64,000 bases of DNA from Larix kaempferi (Eukaryota > Streptophyta > Pinopsida > Pinales > Pinaceae), in contig BSBM01000321.1 in assembly GCA_027924585.1 (NCBI GenBank), forward strand, positions 2,307,001-2,371,000. The letters run 5' to 3'. The position numbers and the translations under genes are program-made. This document shows positions 47,436 to 58,440 of the stretch, piece by piece. The notes beneath the pieces were generated by a model that did no database searches, was not told the DNA's origin, and worked only from the letters and a program-made list of their open reading frames with translations. Position 1 is the stretch's first letter. Each line of letters starts with the position of its first letter.

Positions 47436-48041
47436 TGTTAAGATTTAATATGCTAAGACAGAAAATAGCAGCATTACATTCCATTTCACAATAATAGCAT
47501 ATACAGGATCACTGAAGAAACAACAAGCATAGCATAAACACAAGAGACACAGATTTATCATGGGAAACCCTCATGGGGTAGAAAACCCAGTAAAGCTCCC
47601 TCAATATAGATGACCAGCAATATACAAAGATGCAAACCAAAGACATGATCTCCTCCTCCACCATAGCAGACCTCTCCTCCACAAGTGCGCCTCTCTCTCA
47701 AGTGTGTGTGTGTATCAAATGAGGAACACACCTCCTCTATTTATACACTACTCTGACATATTTTTTACACAAGTACATGTAGGCTCGTATTTAACCATTA
47801 GGTTAAATACCCTATTATAACTGACTGGGCTGACCCCACTAGGGTGGTCTAACAACCCTTTGACCCACATAACACATACAGGGCCGACCCCCACAAGGGA
47901 AGTCTAATAACCCATGTTACCACATTCCGACGGAGGAATAAACATCTCCGGATATACAATAAGATCTTTACGGAGGAATGAAACATCTCCGGAATAATAA
48001 AGTACAAATATAATATTCTTTGAAGTTACAATATTTCAACA
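47436..48041 (-). repeat. Copia-2 3' LTR
   Basis: A 606 bp LTR with a minus-strand TATAAATA box at 47745-47738. The adjoining 48042-48050 reads aagggggag on the minus strand, the polypurine tract. Confidence 0.93.
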
Positions 48042-48051
48042 CTCCCCCTTA
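48042..48051 (-). other. Copia-2 polypurine tract
   Basis: The minus strand reads taagggggag against the LTR, analogous to the one in Copia-1. Confidence 0.8.
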
Positions 48052-48514
48052 ACGAGAAGGATATTATAATAGTATCTGCACAAGCAATGAGTCATCAACA
48101 TCATACATGATACATCGATAAATCATTGGAAGCTTTCTCAACATCATCAGTAACTCAAGCAGTTACTGGAACATCAACATCTTCAGTACTGAGTCTTTAT
48201 CTTCTGTAGCACTCGAACAGCTACAACAACATCAACATCTGGATCCTCACGATCATCAGTATCGTCATCTCACGATCATCAGCATCATCATCAGCATCGT
48301 CATCACACGATCATCAGCATCGTCATCATTAATACAAGTATCCATACCGATACAAGTAACCACATCATCAATACAAGTATCCTACCGATACAAGTAACCA
48401 CATCATCAATACGAGTATCCATACCGATACAAGTAACCACATCAACACACAATCATATTACAGGATGATCAATCCTGCTCTCTTTAGGACATGGGTCCAT
48501 GGATGATGCAATCT

Positions 48515-50215
48515 TGTCATGTACCTTTTGAACCGAGGTCCAAGGACGATCCATTACTACCATGTACCTTTTGAATCGAGGTCCAGGGACGATCCAGTCC
48601 TATCATGTACCTTTTGAACCAAAGTCCAGGGACGATCCAGTCCTATCATGTACCTTTTGAACCGAAGTCCAGGGACGATCCAGTCCTATCATGTACCTTT
48701 TGAACCGAAGTCCAGGGACGATCCAGTCCTATCATGTACCTTTTGAACCGAAGCTCAGGGATGATCCAGTCCTATCATGTACCTTTTGAACCGAAGCTCG
48801 GGGACGATCCAGTCCTATCATTCGATTCTTGGAGACCTCATGTCTATGGCTCAATTCAAAGGACTAAAGTCCGAGGACGATCCAATCCCCTTACCTGTTC
48901 ATTCAGGATTTTGTTCTCGGAGACATCATGTCTACGGCTCAATTCAAAGGACTAAAGTCCGAGGACGATCCAATCCCCTTACCTGTTCATTCAGGATTTT
49001 GTTCTCGGAGACATCATGTCTACGACTCAATTCAAAGGACTAAAGTCCGAGGACGATCCAATCCCCTTATCTGTTCATTCAGGATTTTGTTCTCGGAGAC
49101 ATCATGTCTACGGCTCAATTCAAAGGACTAAAGTCCGAGGACAATCCAATCCCCTTACCTGTTCATTCAGAATTTTGTTCTCGGAGACATCAATTCTACG
49201 GCTCAATTCAAAGGACTAAAGTCCGAGGACGATCCAATCCCCTTACCTATTCATTCAGGATTTTGTTCTCGGAGACATCATGTCTACGGCTCAATTCAAA
49301 GGAATAAAGTCCGAGGACGATCCAATCCCCTTACCTGTTCATTCGGGATTTTGTTCTCGAAGACATCATGTCTACGGCTCAATTCAAAGGACTAAAGTCC
49401 GACAACAATCCAATCCCCTTACCTGTTCATTCAGGATTTTGTTCTCGGAGACATCATGTCTACGGCTCAATTCAAAGGACTAAAGTCCAAGGACGATCCA
49501 ATCCCCTTACCTGTTCATTCAGGATTTTGTTCTCGGAGACATCATGTCTACGGCTCAATTCAAAGGACTAAAGTCCGAGGACGATCCAATCCCCTTACCT
49601 GTTCATTCAGGATTTTGTTCTCAGAGACATCATGTCTACGGCTCAATTCAAAGGACTAAAGTCCGAGGACGATCCAATCCCCTTACCTGTTCATTCAGGA
49701 TTTTGTTCTCGGAGACATCATGTCTACGGCTCAATTCAAAGGTCTAAAGTCCGAGGACGATCCAATCCCCTTACCTGTTCATTCAGGATTTTGTTCTCGG
49801 AGACATCATGTCTATGGCTCTCTTTAGGACTGAAGTCCAGGGATGATCCAATCCCCTCAAGTCCACCAAGGACTTCATTCTCGAAGACATACATCTATGG
49901 CTCTCTTTAGGACTGAAGTCCAGGGATGATCCAATCCCCTCAAGTCCACCAAGGACTTCATTCTCGAAGACATACGTCTACGGCTCTCTTTAGGACTGAA
50001 GTCCAGGGATGATCCAATCCCCTCAAGTCCACCAAGGACTTCATTCTCGAAGACATACATCTACGGCTGTCTTGAGGATGATGCAATCCTATATGTCCAC
50101 CAAGGACTTCATTTTCGAAGACATACGTCTACGGCTCTCTTGAGGATGATGCAATCCTATATGTCCACCAAGGACTTCATTTTCGAAGACATACGTCTAC
50201 GGCTCTCTTTTAGAA
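48515..50215. repeat. Four consecutive tandem arrays in Copia-2 (43, 88, 83 and 68 bp units)
   Basis: From about 48515 to 48815, 43 bp units (catgtaccttttgaaccgaa) repeat about seven times. From about 48828 to 49815, 88 bp units (tctacggctcaattcaaagg) repeat about eleven times with very few differences. From 49821 to about 50060, 83 bp units (tctttaggactgaagtccag) repeat three times. From 50071 to about 50207, 68 bp units repeat twice. All share gatccaatcc- or gaagacatacgtctacggct-like cores. The many overlapping 67-codon frames are repeat artefacts. Confidence 0.93.
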
Positions 50216-50419
50216 CATGTGTTCAAGGATGATGCAATCCCCTTGTCACCTTAGAACCTGTCTAAGGACCATCCACCAACCTCTCTGTCGACATCACCAA
50301 TATAGGTATTCACATCATCGACCTCACTGTCGATGCAGGCAATCTCATCATAAGTGATCACATCACTCCCCCTTTCGAGGAGGGTCCTTCTGGACTATAT
50401 TAAGTTTGTCTCGGAAAAC

Positions 50420-51330
50420 TTTACTTTAGGTAGATGTTTGGTTAGTACATCGGATCGGTAGAGGTTTGGTTAGTACATTGGTAACTTGTTACAAATTCAA
50501 ACTTTGATTCCTATCTGCACCATATCTCGTATATAGAAATGCCAGATCTCTATGTGCTTTTGACTTATCATGGAACACTGGATTCTTTGCCATTTTAGTA
50601 CAGCTCTGTTTGTCACATAGGATCACAGTTGGGTCCATCTCTAAGTCAAACAATTCTGAAGCCATACCATTTCACAATTAGCAGAGCAAGCAGCCATATA
50701 TTCCGCTTGTGCTAGACTGCTTCCTGCTAAACCACAAGATCATGGCTGATCCCAAACAATAACATCTTCTCAATGTGCTCTTCCTATTTGATACACTTTC
50801 TGCTCAATCAATATCTGTGTAGCCATCTGAATTCATGATCTCCATAGATCAAAGTCTATTGTATCCTTTAGGTACCTCATCTCATGCTTTGCAACTAATA
50901 GGTGAACACTTCTAGTTTCCACTAGATACTGACTCAAGGTGTTTACAACAAGGCATATATCTGACCTAGTATTCGTTAGACACATCAATGACTCAATAAT
51001 TTGTCTGTACAGAGTTATATCCACTAATTCTAATGAGTCATCTGCTAAGAACTTCAAGTTGGAATTCATGAGAGTGACCATTCCAACACATCAATTCCTT
51101 TTAATATTTTTCGGCATACTTTCCCTGTTTGAGAAAGATTCCTTCTGAGCCTTGCCATACTTCCAGACCCTGGAAGTAATGCATCAATCTGAGATCTTTC
51201 ATTTTTCATTTCTGCAGCCATCTTCTTCTTTCTTTTCATGATCTGATTCTTATTCCCAATTAGAAATATATCATCTACATACAATAATAGTATGATCCAT
51301 AACCTTACGGTAAAGGTTAGGAACAACTTT
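50420..51330 (-). pseudogene. Copia-2 reverse transcriptase C-terminus and RNase H, degenerate
   Basis: Frame 51326-51066 retains the polymerase box (IILLLYVDDIFLIGN). Frame 51081-50833 reads the connection region (ESLMCLTNTRSDICLVVNTL, SVHLLVAKHEMRYLKDT). From 50840 to about 50420, RNase H motifs appear across three frames (SNRKSTLRRCYCLGSA, LAQAEYMAACSANCEMVW, CDKQSCTKMAKNPVFHDKS). Stops and shifts are numerous. Upstream RT (about 51640) is reduced to fragments such as LNGVIKEEV. Confidence 0.85.
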
Positions 51331-51499
51331 ACTTTTGGTAAAGCCCAAGCTTATCAAGAAACTGTCAATTCTCCCTTTGTGACTGAACATCATTCACACT
51401 CTGCATTGAATGATCTTCTGCATATCTATCTATGCCATCTCTCGTTAGATGGGTCTACTGATATGGGCCTCAATATCATTCGAACTCTGTGGTGAGTTC

Positions 51500-51817
51500 C
51501 TTCTTGCATCCATGCCATTTGTGTCTAGAAACCATATTCAACCTTGTAGCAAAAGTTGAGATCCACATTACCCATGGTGATCATTAAGCTCATCAATTGA
51601 TTATCGATCCTGGGTACCTGATTCACACTTCTTCTTTAATTACTCCATTAAGAGAATGATCTTATCTAGCCACTTGGAGCAAACATCTTGTCATGATTCT
51701 CTTCCTCTTTCTAAGAGAATCTTCTAGCCGCGAGCCTTCTATAGTGTGTTTGATTTGTAAATCCTTTTGTTGAACATCCATCACTTGTTCAGTTTTCATC
51801 ATTCATCATGATGTTTC
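51500..51817 (-). pseudogene. Copia-2 N-terminal RT fragments
   Basis: After the acceptor-like site at 51818 (TTTGTAG on the minus strand) only scraps of RT remain, such as HSLNGVIKEEV near 51640. The corresponding region of Copia-1 is much better preserved. Confidence 0.5.
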
Positions 51818-53145
51818 CTACAAATCAAAATTAAGTACATGTTTAGTAATACTTCATAATCATCAAATCATATTGACATGATAACCTATTATGCATACAG
51901 ATATCATTTACATAGTTATGCAACTTATTTTTACCAATACTTTGGCACAACACTTTCCCATATCCTGTATGCATACAGTGGCTATCTAGATGCCTTCCAT
52001 CTCTACCAGAACATACTATCGAGAGTGTGCACAGCTCTCAGCATGTCAGCAAAGAGGTTTCATTCTAGACAAGCAACAATGGAATGTTTGTCCAACTTAC
52101 CAATCATATGCATATTAGTAGTATACTGTTCAATGCTCTATGAATGTTTACACTTAGCATCATATATTCTAAGCATACAACCTATTACAGGCAATATCAT
52201 TTACTATTTCAAATAACAACTCAAATACTTATCTTTTATGTTTGTGTGGTTGCCTCCCGCTTGATCTTCTGTATGTCTTTTGAACTTCTATTCATTGTGT
52301 ACCACTGTGCATGCTCAAGTGTGCACTAGTGTCATCCTCATGATCTCATACACAAACATACATTCATTAGTATATTCTCAAAACATTCTAATTCTAAATA
52401 ATCTTGAATATGTATAGTCATGATAATTAATATTCAGGGTTTCAAGGAAGTCTTCTTTTACTCATGCATATTCTTGTTTGATCATAGTACTCTTCTGGTT
52501 AGTTAAATCATCAATCAAGATAAGAGACATAATGTGCATAAACCCTTGATTAACTTTATTAATAAGCATAACCAATCATACCAAGTATACTTATATAGGG
52601 GATCCTAACACAAGATAAGATTCTAACTTGACATAGGAAAACATACCTGGATTAGTATACATGCTTAGTTATGTACAACATACCTAAACAATCTCTTCAA
52701 TGATTTAGAGATCCTGAGCTAGAACCTGCATGTTTCATAGGTTAAGCATAATATATCAAAGTCATACATACCTCGTAAGTAGAACAAAGATTATGGATGA
52801 GTCTTTGTCTTCATGTGGAACTTGATTTGTCTTTCGTGATGTACCTGAATCTTGTTAGCAGACAACATCAACCTCACACGACACCATAATGCATTAGTAC
52901 AATCATATAGCCCTAATCAATGAATGTATTCGATCATTCACATGCATTCATACTGTTACTAGGGTGATAAGATAAGTATAACATTAATCAAGATTGTACT
53001 AACAAATAATATGAAGACAAACACATTATGAATTTAATCAGGAATCAGATTTCAAGACATACCTGAACCTCCTTGAGTCATACCTGTCGAGACTTCTTGT
53101 AGTCTTCTTATGTAAGGCCTTAGCCTCAACTCCCCCTGAAACTTG
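51818..53145 (-). other. Segment with splice-like signals in place of gag and integrase (Copia-2)
   Basis: 51818-52820 aligns with the foreign segment of Copia-1 (long matching runs such as cagcaaagaggtttcattct and gcatattagtagtatactgt). On the minus strand it shows the same signals: GTATGT then ATGCAG 46 bp apart (about 52778-52733), more GTATGT donors close to 52690 and 52655, and a TTTGTAG acceptor at 51818. Upstream, to about 53145, it extends with another GTATGT (near 53062). The segment therefore replaces gag as well. No protein is recognised. Confidence 0.6.
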
Positions 53146-54452
53146 ATCTGGAGCTTGATTAGGGTTTGCTAGAGAAACCCTAAAAATTCAATCTTTGACT
53201 TTCACACTTCTGAATGGATGGAAGGATGTGTCTTGCTAAGCTGATCAAACTAGCATAGTTCAATTTTGAAATCTCCCAAATTTGACCCCTCAAAATTGCC
53301 TTCGAAACTTCTGGACAGGAACCCGAACTAGGGTTTGATGAAGCCCACCTTTCTGTCCAATCAAAAGGTTCGATCCAAGGCTCTAAACTCTTATTTTTCT
53401 GAGGAGCTTCCAGCCGTGGTTACAGACTTCAAAAATTCCAACTTTTGCTGAAGCCCTAATTTTCCATCTTTCTGATCAAAATCCCGAGCTAGGGTTTAAT
53501 CAAGCCCATTCTTCTACCCAACCAAAAAATTCGATCTTGGTCTCTAAATTTCGATTTTCCTGAGTAGCATTCAGCCGTGGATTCCGATTTCAAAAATTCT
53601 AACTTTCTCCGAAACCCTAAATTCCGGAAGCCATGAATAAAGGTGCTCCAAAAATAATTCTGTTTTGACAGAAATATGTACCTGATTGTTTCTACTATAA
53701 CTCCGAAATTTTCGCCCCACAGGGTCTGAAAACTTTTTCTGCAGTAGCCTGACCTGTCATCTTTCCATCCTGACAGGTTTTACCTCAATTGAATTTTCTG
53801 AGAGAGAGTTATGCCAAATGTCGCAACGTGACCTGTTTTGGGATAATACAGGAGAGCGAACTTGTACGGAGTGCCACGTGTCACTGTTTGAACTTCGGCC
53901 TCTGAAAACGTTTCCTGAGATAGCTCGCCCTATTATATTTCCATCCTAATAGGTCTGACCGCAATTGGACTCTCTGAGAGAGAGTTATGCTAAGTGTTGC
54001 AACGTGACCTGTTTATGTGATAAAACAGGAGAGAGAACTTGTACGGCGTGCCACGTGTCACTGGTTCAGCTTCGGACTCTGAAAAAGTTTCCTGAGATAG
54101 TACAGTCTGTGTACTACCTGTCACTTTTTACTAAATTTCATTTGGAGCTTCCTAGCCCAAGTTATGACCTTTTTTCCTAGCTCACCTGATTTTGACTGAG
54201 ATCTGGAAGAGGCAGAAACCCTAACTTGTACTGATCATAACTTACAAAGTGCAACGAATCTGAGGGTGCCCTTTGGACACAAGATACCTGGAGATTTTAT
54301 TTATGACCTGTAAAGGTTTCAGATCCTGAACCTTCTCCAAAATGGATTTATAGCGAAAGTTCCACGATGACTGGTTTTTGCTATATAAAACCCTAATCTT
54401 CAAATTGTCGTAAGTAAAGCAAGTGTCGTAAGTGCCATACCTTTCCTTCCTT
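53146..54452 (-). other. Copia-2 5' leader with a 176 bp tandem duplication
   Basis: Non-coding leader containing several aaaccctaa blocks. A unit around gagagagagttatgc and gtacgg-gtgccacgtgtcac is repeated with a period of 176 bp (about 53735-53910 and 53911-54085). Part of it aligns with the Copia-1 leader. Confidence 0.65.
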
Positions 54453-54471
54453 CAGTTTAGCTCTGATACCA
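54453..54471 (-). other. Copia-2 primer binding site (initiator Met tRNA)
   Basis: The minus strand reads tggtatcagagctaaactg directly after the LTR; the first 12 bases match the initiator-Met tRNA complement. Confidence 0.92.
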
Positions 54472-55077
54472 TGTTAAGATTTAATATGCTAAGACAGAAA
54501 ATATCCGCATTACATTCCATTTCACAATAATAGCATATACAGGATCACTGAAGAAACAACAAGCATAGCATAAACACAAGAGACACAGATTTATCCTGGG
54601 AAACCCTCATGGGGTAGAAAACCCAGTAAAGATTCCTCAATATAGATGACCAGCAATATACAAATATGCAAACCAAAGACATGATCTCCTCCTCCACCAT
54701 AGCAGACCTCTCCTCCACAAGTGCGCCTCTCTCTCAAGTGTGTGTGTGTATCAAAGGAGGAACACACCTCCTCTATTTATACACTACTCTGACATATCTT
54801 TTACACAAGTACATGTAAGCTCGTATTTAACCATTAGGTTAAATACCCTATTATAACTGACTGGGCCAACCCCACTAGGGTGGTCTAACAACCCTTTGAC
54901 CCACATAACACATACAGGGCCAACCCCCACAAGGGAAGTCTAATAACCCATGTTACCACATTCCAACGGAGGAATAAACATCTCCGGATATACAATAAGA
55001 TCTTTACGGAGTAATGAAACATCTCCGGAATAATAAAGTACAAATATAATATTCTTTGAAGTTACAATATTTCAACA
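54472..55077 (-). repeat. Copia-2 5' LTR with promoter
   Basis: Partner of 47436-48041. The minus-strand TATAAATA at 54781-54774 is the likely core promoter. Confidence 0.93.
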
Positions 55078-55329
55078 AAATTTCACCAATTGGCTGTTTT
55101 TGGGGATTTTTTTCAAAAAATAAATTCACTATTTGGTCATTTTTAGTCTCTAATATCACCTATATTTACATAAAATTTGTTTTTTATCATAATATTCGCC
55201 AAAATTTACAAGTTTCAATAATAAATTGTATGTTTCATATTTAATATTCGCCTACCTATCTATATATATGTTTTTTTCAATCCAAAATAATCACCTAGAA
55301 TACTATATTTAAGTATAATATTAGAATCC

Positions 55330-56646
55330 TTAAAAAATACCCTACCTCATTTGAAGACATTCTCTAGTCCATTGAATTCATACTGTACAACCTCCTGTCT
55401 CGTGAAGCAAAAGATATTAAGCAAAATTGCATGCATATTTTTAAATCTACCAAACTCCCCAAACCTACCATTTCTAAAGATGAATTCATTTCCATTTGAA
55501 GACTTAATGAGAACAATGAAATTGTCATCCTCAAAGTTGATAAAGGAAACACAAATGTAATCATGAACACTTGTGATTATGAAGCTAAGTTACTAGAGCT
55601 TCTATCCTTTGCTTCTAATTAACCCCTTCCCAAAAATCTCATTAACAAAATCATTAATCTAGTCACTAATACCATCAAAGCCTTATCTTTATTAATCTAG
55701 CCACTAATACCATCAAAGCCTTATCTCTAGATCCTTCAATTAAAAAGTGCATCCTTCCTCACAATCCTCGACCTCTACAAATCTATGGCCAACCAAAAAT
55801 CCACAAGCTTGATAATCCTCATAGCCTCATTGTTAGTGCTATTGGAGCCCCCACCCATGCCTTATTTAGATTCTTAGCAGGTCCATACTTCAACCTTTCA
55901 TTAGTGAAAGCTCCTCTTTTATTAAAGAGTTTATTGATTTTATCCCTTAAATCCATAATATACATCTTGAGGACCAAGACCTGATGGTCAATTTTGATGT
56001 TGTTTCTCTCTTTACCAAAATTATAGTCCTTGAAGCCCTTGATATCATCTCTAAGTCAATTGATGGAAAAACCATAAATCTAATTATAATTTGCCTTACC
56101 TCCACCTTCTTTTGTTTCAAAGACACATTCTATGAACAAATTGAGGGAACGTCCATGGGGTCATGTTTATCCCTCATTGTTTCCAACTTATTCATGGAAC
56201 ACTTTGAAGCTTTACCCTTGAATAGTTTCTCATTGAAACCTAATGTTGAAAATTATTTGTTGATGAAATTTTTTCATATGGTTGCATCGCCACTCTTCCC
56301 TCAACCACTCCCATAACCATTTCAATAATATTTATCTTCACATCCAGTTTATCATTGAAGTCCAATAGGACAACTCCCTCATTTTTTCTAGATGTCTTAG
56401 TCACCCATCAACCGAATGGCTTCATATCTCATCAAGTGTATTGTAAAATTACTCATATTGATAGATACATCCACGCCTAATCCGACCACTAGTACCCTAC
56501 TCAAAAAATCAGTTGTTCACTAGAGCTATTCACATTTTTTATTCCCAACATTTACATAAAGAACAATCCCACCTCAGTAATGCCCCCCGGGGCAATGTTC
56601 ATCCTCTAGGCCAAATTATCAAATATTTTCATGTTTCCCTTCATCT
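55330..56646 (+). pseudogene. Penelope-like reverse transcriptase
   Basis: The frame from 55350 reads the N-terminal helical part (STKLPKPTISKDEFISI) and then NEIVILKVDKGNTNVIMN with the DKG motif near 55540 and CDYEAKLLELL. Near 55775 comes QIYGQPKIHK and IVSAIGAPTHALFRFLAG. From 55984, MVNFDVVSLFTKIIVLEAL carries the first catalytic Asp region, then GTSMGSCLSLIVSNLFMEHFE near 56150. After a frameshift the polymerase box reads LFVDEIF (Asp at 56262), with the second Asp changed to Glu. Stops at several places. These motifs together are specific to Penelope-type RT. Confidence 0.85.
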
Positions 56647-56660
56647 AACATCCAAGCAAG

Positions 56661-57057
56661 GGGAGGAAGGTACGGGGGGATTATTTTTTATCCCGGAGGA
56701 AATAAAGTTGTTGACTTTTCCTAGGGATTAGGCTCAAGAACCAATAATGAAGCAGAATGGTTGGCGATGTATCATTCTCTTGAGATAGCTTCCACCTTAA
56801 ACATGGAAAAGCTACAGGTCTTGGGAGACTCTAGGCATGTAATTCAAGCTATGAGGAATGGCTCTCTCATTAGAAGATCTAAGAGCCAAAGATTTCGAAA
56901 AAGAATCGAGCTCCTTCCTCTTCCTATTGACATTCTCTTTTTCCACGTCCTCAGAGATCTTAATTCCACAGCTAACAATTTAGCCAATGTTGGAGCCACA
57001 TTGGAAAAAGGACAAATATTGCACAATAAATTCTTGGAGTATCGATTCATTCCTTGA
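56661..57057 (+). pseudogene. LINE-D RNase H fragment
   Basis: From the first base the frame reads GGIIFYPGGNKVVDFS, a TAG stop where Trp is usual, then GLGSRTNNEAEWLAMYHSL, LQVLGDSRHVIQAM and the C-terminal FHVLRDLNSTANNLANVGA. The first catalytic Asp was lost with the truncation and the last is replaced by Asn (TANNLAN). Confidence 0.85.
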
Positions 57058-57161
57058 GGGGTTGTTGAATAATGAGAATAAAATCAAATCCTAAGTTTTT
57101 TTGAGGACGATTCCTCCCTCGTTGTGGGCACCTAGCTGTCCCTGTCCGCGTTCTCTCTTGG

Positions 57162-57710
57162 TTGACACGCCATCGCCCAAGTGTCTTCGCCATGGGCATT
57201 TATGCTCCCACGCATAAACATTTAATGCTCCTGGATTGTATTTGGGCATTGTTTCGAAGCATGGAGCACCCTAATTTCTTTGCCCTCGACCTGGAGCTCA
57301 AGCAATTGAGCATCTCTATCTCTACTCTCGACCCTCTGCAGCTCCCTGAAGAAGAAGCCCCCTACAGCAGTTCGTCCTTCAACAACATGGATGGGGTTAG
57401 GCAGGCTATCACCACGCTCATCCAGCTAACCTCGAAGATTAAGGTCTACCTGTGCAGAACGTATTCGGCTGTTTGCTCCATTATGGACCATATCAAAGAG
57501 CAGACCATGGAATTCAAGTATATTCACTCTCGTCTTTCTTGTGTAGAGTCTCGAATGGACGATATGGACAGGAACATCATTGATCTTCTGGGGAAAGTTG
57601 ACAGCATCAAGGAAGACCTTTCAGTCTTCATTAGCAAAACCCAATTCAGTCAAATTCAGGAAGCGCCAACAATCAATCAAGGAATGATGGAGGCCGCCTC
57701 TTTCCAGTAG
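57162..57710 (+). CDS. LINE-D: 182-codon coiled-coil-like ORF downstream of RNase H
   Basis: Uninterrupted ORF from an ATG at 57162 to TAG at 57710, 105 bp after the RNase H stop. The N-terminal half has no recognised domain (contains DPLQLPEEEAPYSSSS). The C-terminal half is strongly helical with regular hydrophobic spacing (SVMDHIKEQTMEF-like, SRLSCVESRMDDMDRNIID, LLGKVDSIKEDLSVF), suggesting a coiled coil. LINE-C has a similar region at the same position. I do not recognise the family. Whether it is translated is unknown; the element is truncated. Confidence 0.5.
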   Translation: MTRHRPSVFAMGIYAPTHKHLMLLDCIWALFRSMEHPNFFALDLELKQLSISISTLDPLQLPEEEAPYSSSSFNNMDGVRQAITTLIQLTSKIKVYLCRTYSAVCSIMDHIKEQTMEFKYIHSRLSCVESRMDDMDRNIIDLLGKVDSIKEDLSVFISKTQFSQIQEAPTINQGMMEAASFQ

Positions 57711-57973
57711 CAGAATTGCAGTTAATTTCTCTTCTTAGAGAATTTTGGTGAATGTTTTCTCCACATGTTCCCTTTGAACTCCACTATCTAAATGTTTTTT
57801 TGCCACTTATTATGTAATCAATTTGTAAGGGTATATCCCAGTAGAATGAACAGAATTTTCAGGAAGACAAGATGTAAAGACTTCAAGGGCCAAAACTTTC
57901 TTAAATTCTGCATTTTCCCTCTTTCTGAAGCAGAATGTTGGCTCAATTTTTGTAATGAATGGTTGTGCACATC

Positions 57974-57979
<6 letters not shown>

Positions 57980-58008
<29 letters not shown>
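57980..58008. repeat. (TA)n microsatellite near the LINE-D 3' end
   Basis: About 14 TA repeats directly upstream of gaattccattgtttctgttt and the poly(A). Confidence 0.9.
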
Positions 58009-58011
<3 letters not shown>

Positions 58012-58047
58012 TTCCATTGTTTCTGTTTAAAAAAAACATCCAAGCAA

Positions 58048-58440
58048 CCCCATTCCAATTATTTCCCTTGAGCATTAAGTTATCTTCCCTATATTCATGG
58101 GATTATTGCTCACATCTCGAAACAACTAATAAAAAAGAATATTAAAATTATCTTTAAACCTCACAAAACCCTTAAACAATTATTTAGAAGTGTCAAAGAA
58201 AATCCAATTTCTTTTTCTCTCAAGGAGTTTACCAAATTCTCTATTCCTATGGAAAATCTTACATTGGACAAACTAGCAGATCTATCCAAGATCATCTCAT
58301 AGAACACGTTGTTGACACTAATCATAATCACCAAAATAAATATACTATAGCAAAGCATCCCTTCAACACTAAACACCCTCCTTGCTTTGATCAAACTAAA
58401 ATCCTAGCTTCCACTTTCCATCACTATCTCATCTCATAAG
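58048..58440 (+). pseudogene. Penelope-like GIY-YIG endonuclease domain
   Basis: Continuing the Penelope-like frame after LINE-D, the plus strand reads LPYIHGIIAHISKQL and IKIIFKPHKTLKQLF, the usual linker. At 58224-58306 comes a GIY-YIG core: GVYQILYSYG, SYIGQTSRSIQDHLIEH. The two Tyr, the Arg and the Glu of the family are present. The Cys pair normally preceding YIG is replaced (LYSYG). The frame stays open to about 58440. This domain cuts target DNA in canonical Penelope elements. Confidence 0.85.

Larger units (their letters stand above)
47436..55077 (-). mobile_element. Copia-2: defective Ty1/copia LTR retrotransposon
   Basis: LTRs of 606 bp (47436-48041, 54472-55077) start TGTTAAG and end TTCAACA, with about 14 differences by eye. 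The 5 bp aaatt is duplicated (47431-47435, 55078-55082). The minus-strand order is LTR, PBS, leader, a segment with splice-like signals, broken RT, broken RNase H, long tandem arrays, PPT, LTR. Neither gag, protease nor integrase is recognisable. It is related to Copia-1 in architecture, leader and the captured segment although the LTR sequences differ. Confidence 0.95.
56660..58034 (+). mobile_element. LINE-D: 5'-truncated LINE inside the Penelope-like element
   Basis: Bounded by a 13 bp duplication aacatccaagcaa (56647-56659, 58035-58047), with a 3' end in poly(A) directly before the right copy. Just upstream of the tail is a (TA)n run (57980-58008). The truncation falls within the RNase H domain, so only RNase H, the downstream frame and the 3' region remain. 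Confidence 0.9.

Noticed and set aside
48828-49815. CRISPR-like regular array
   Set aside because: The 88 bp units are repeated over their whole length with no unique spacers, and the context is a plant retrotransposon.
48734-49910. Series of overlapping 67-92 codon plus-strand ORFs
   Set aside because: They are generated by the 43 and 88 bp tandem units; each is the same peptide shifted by one unit, in untranslated sequence of a minus-strand element.
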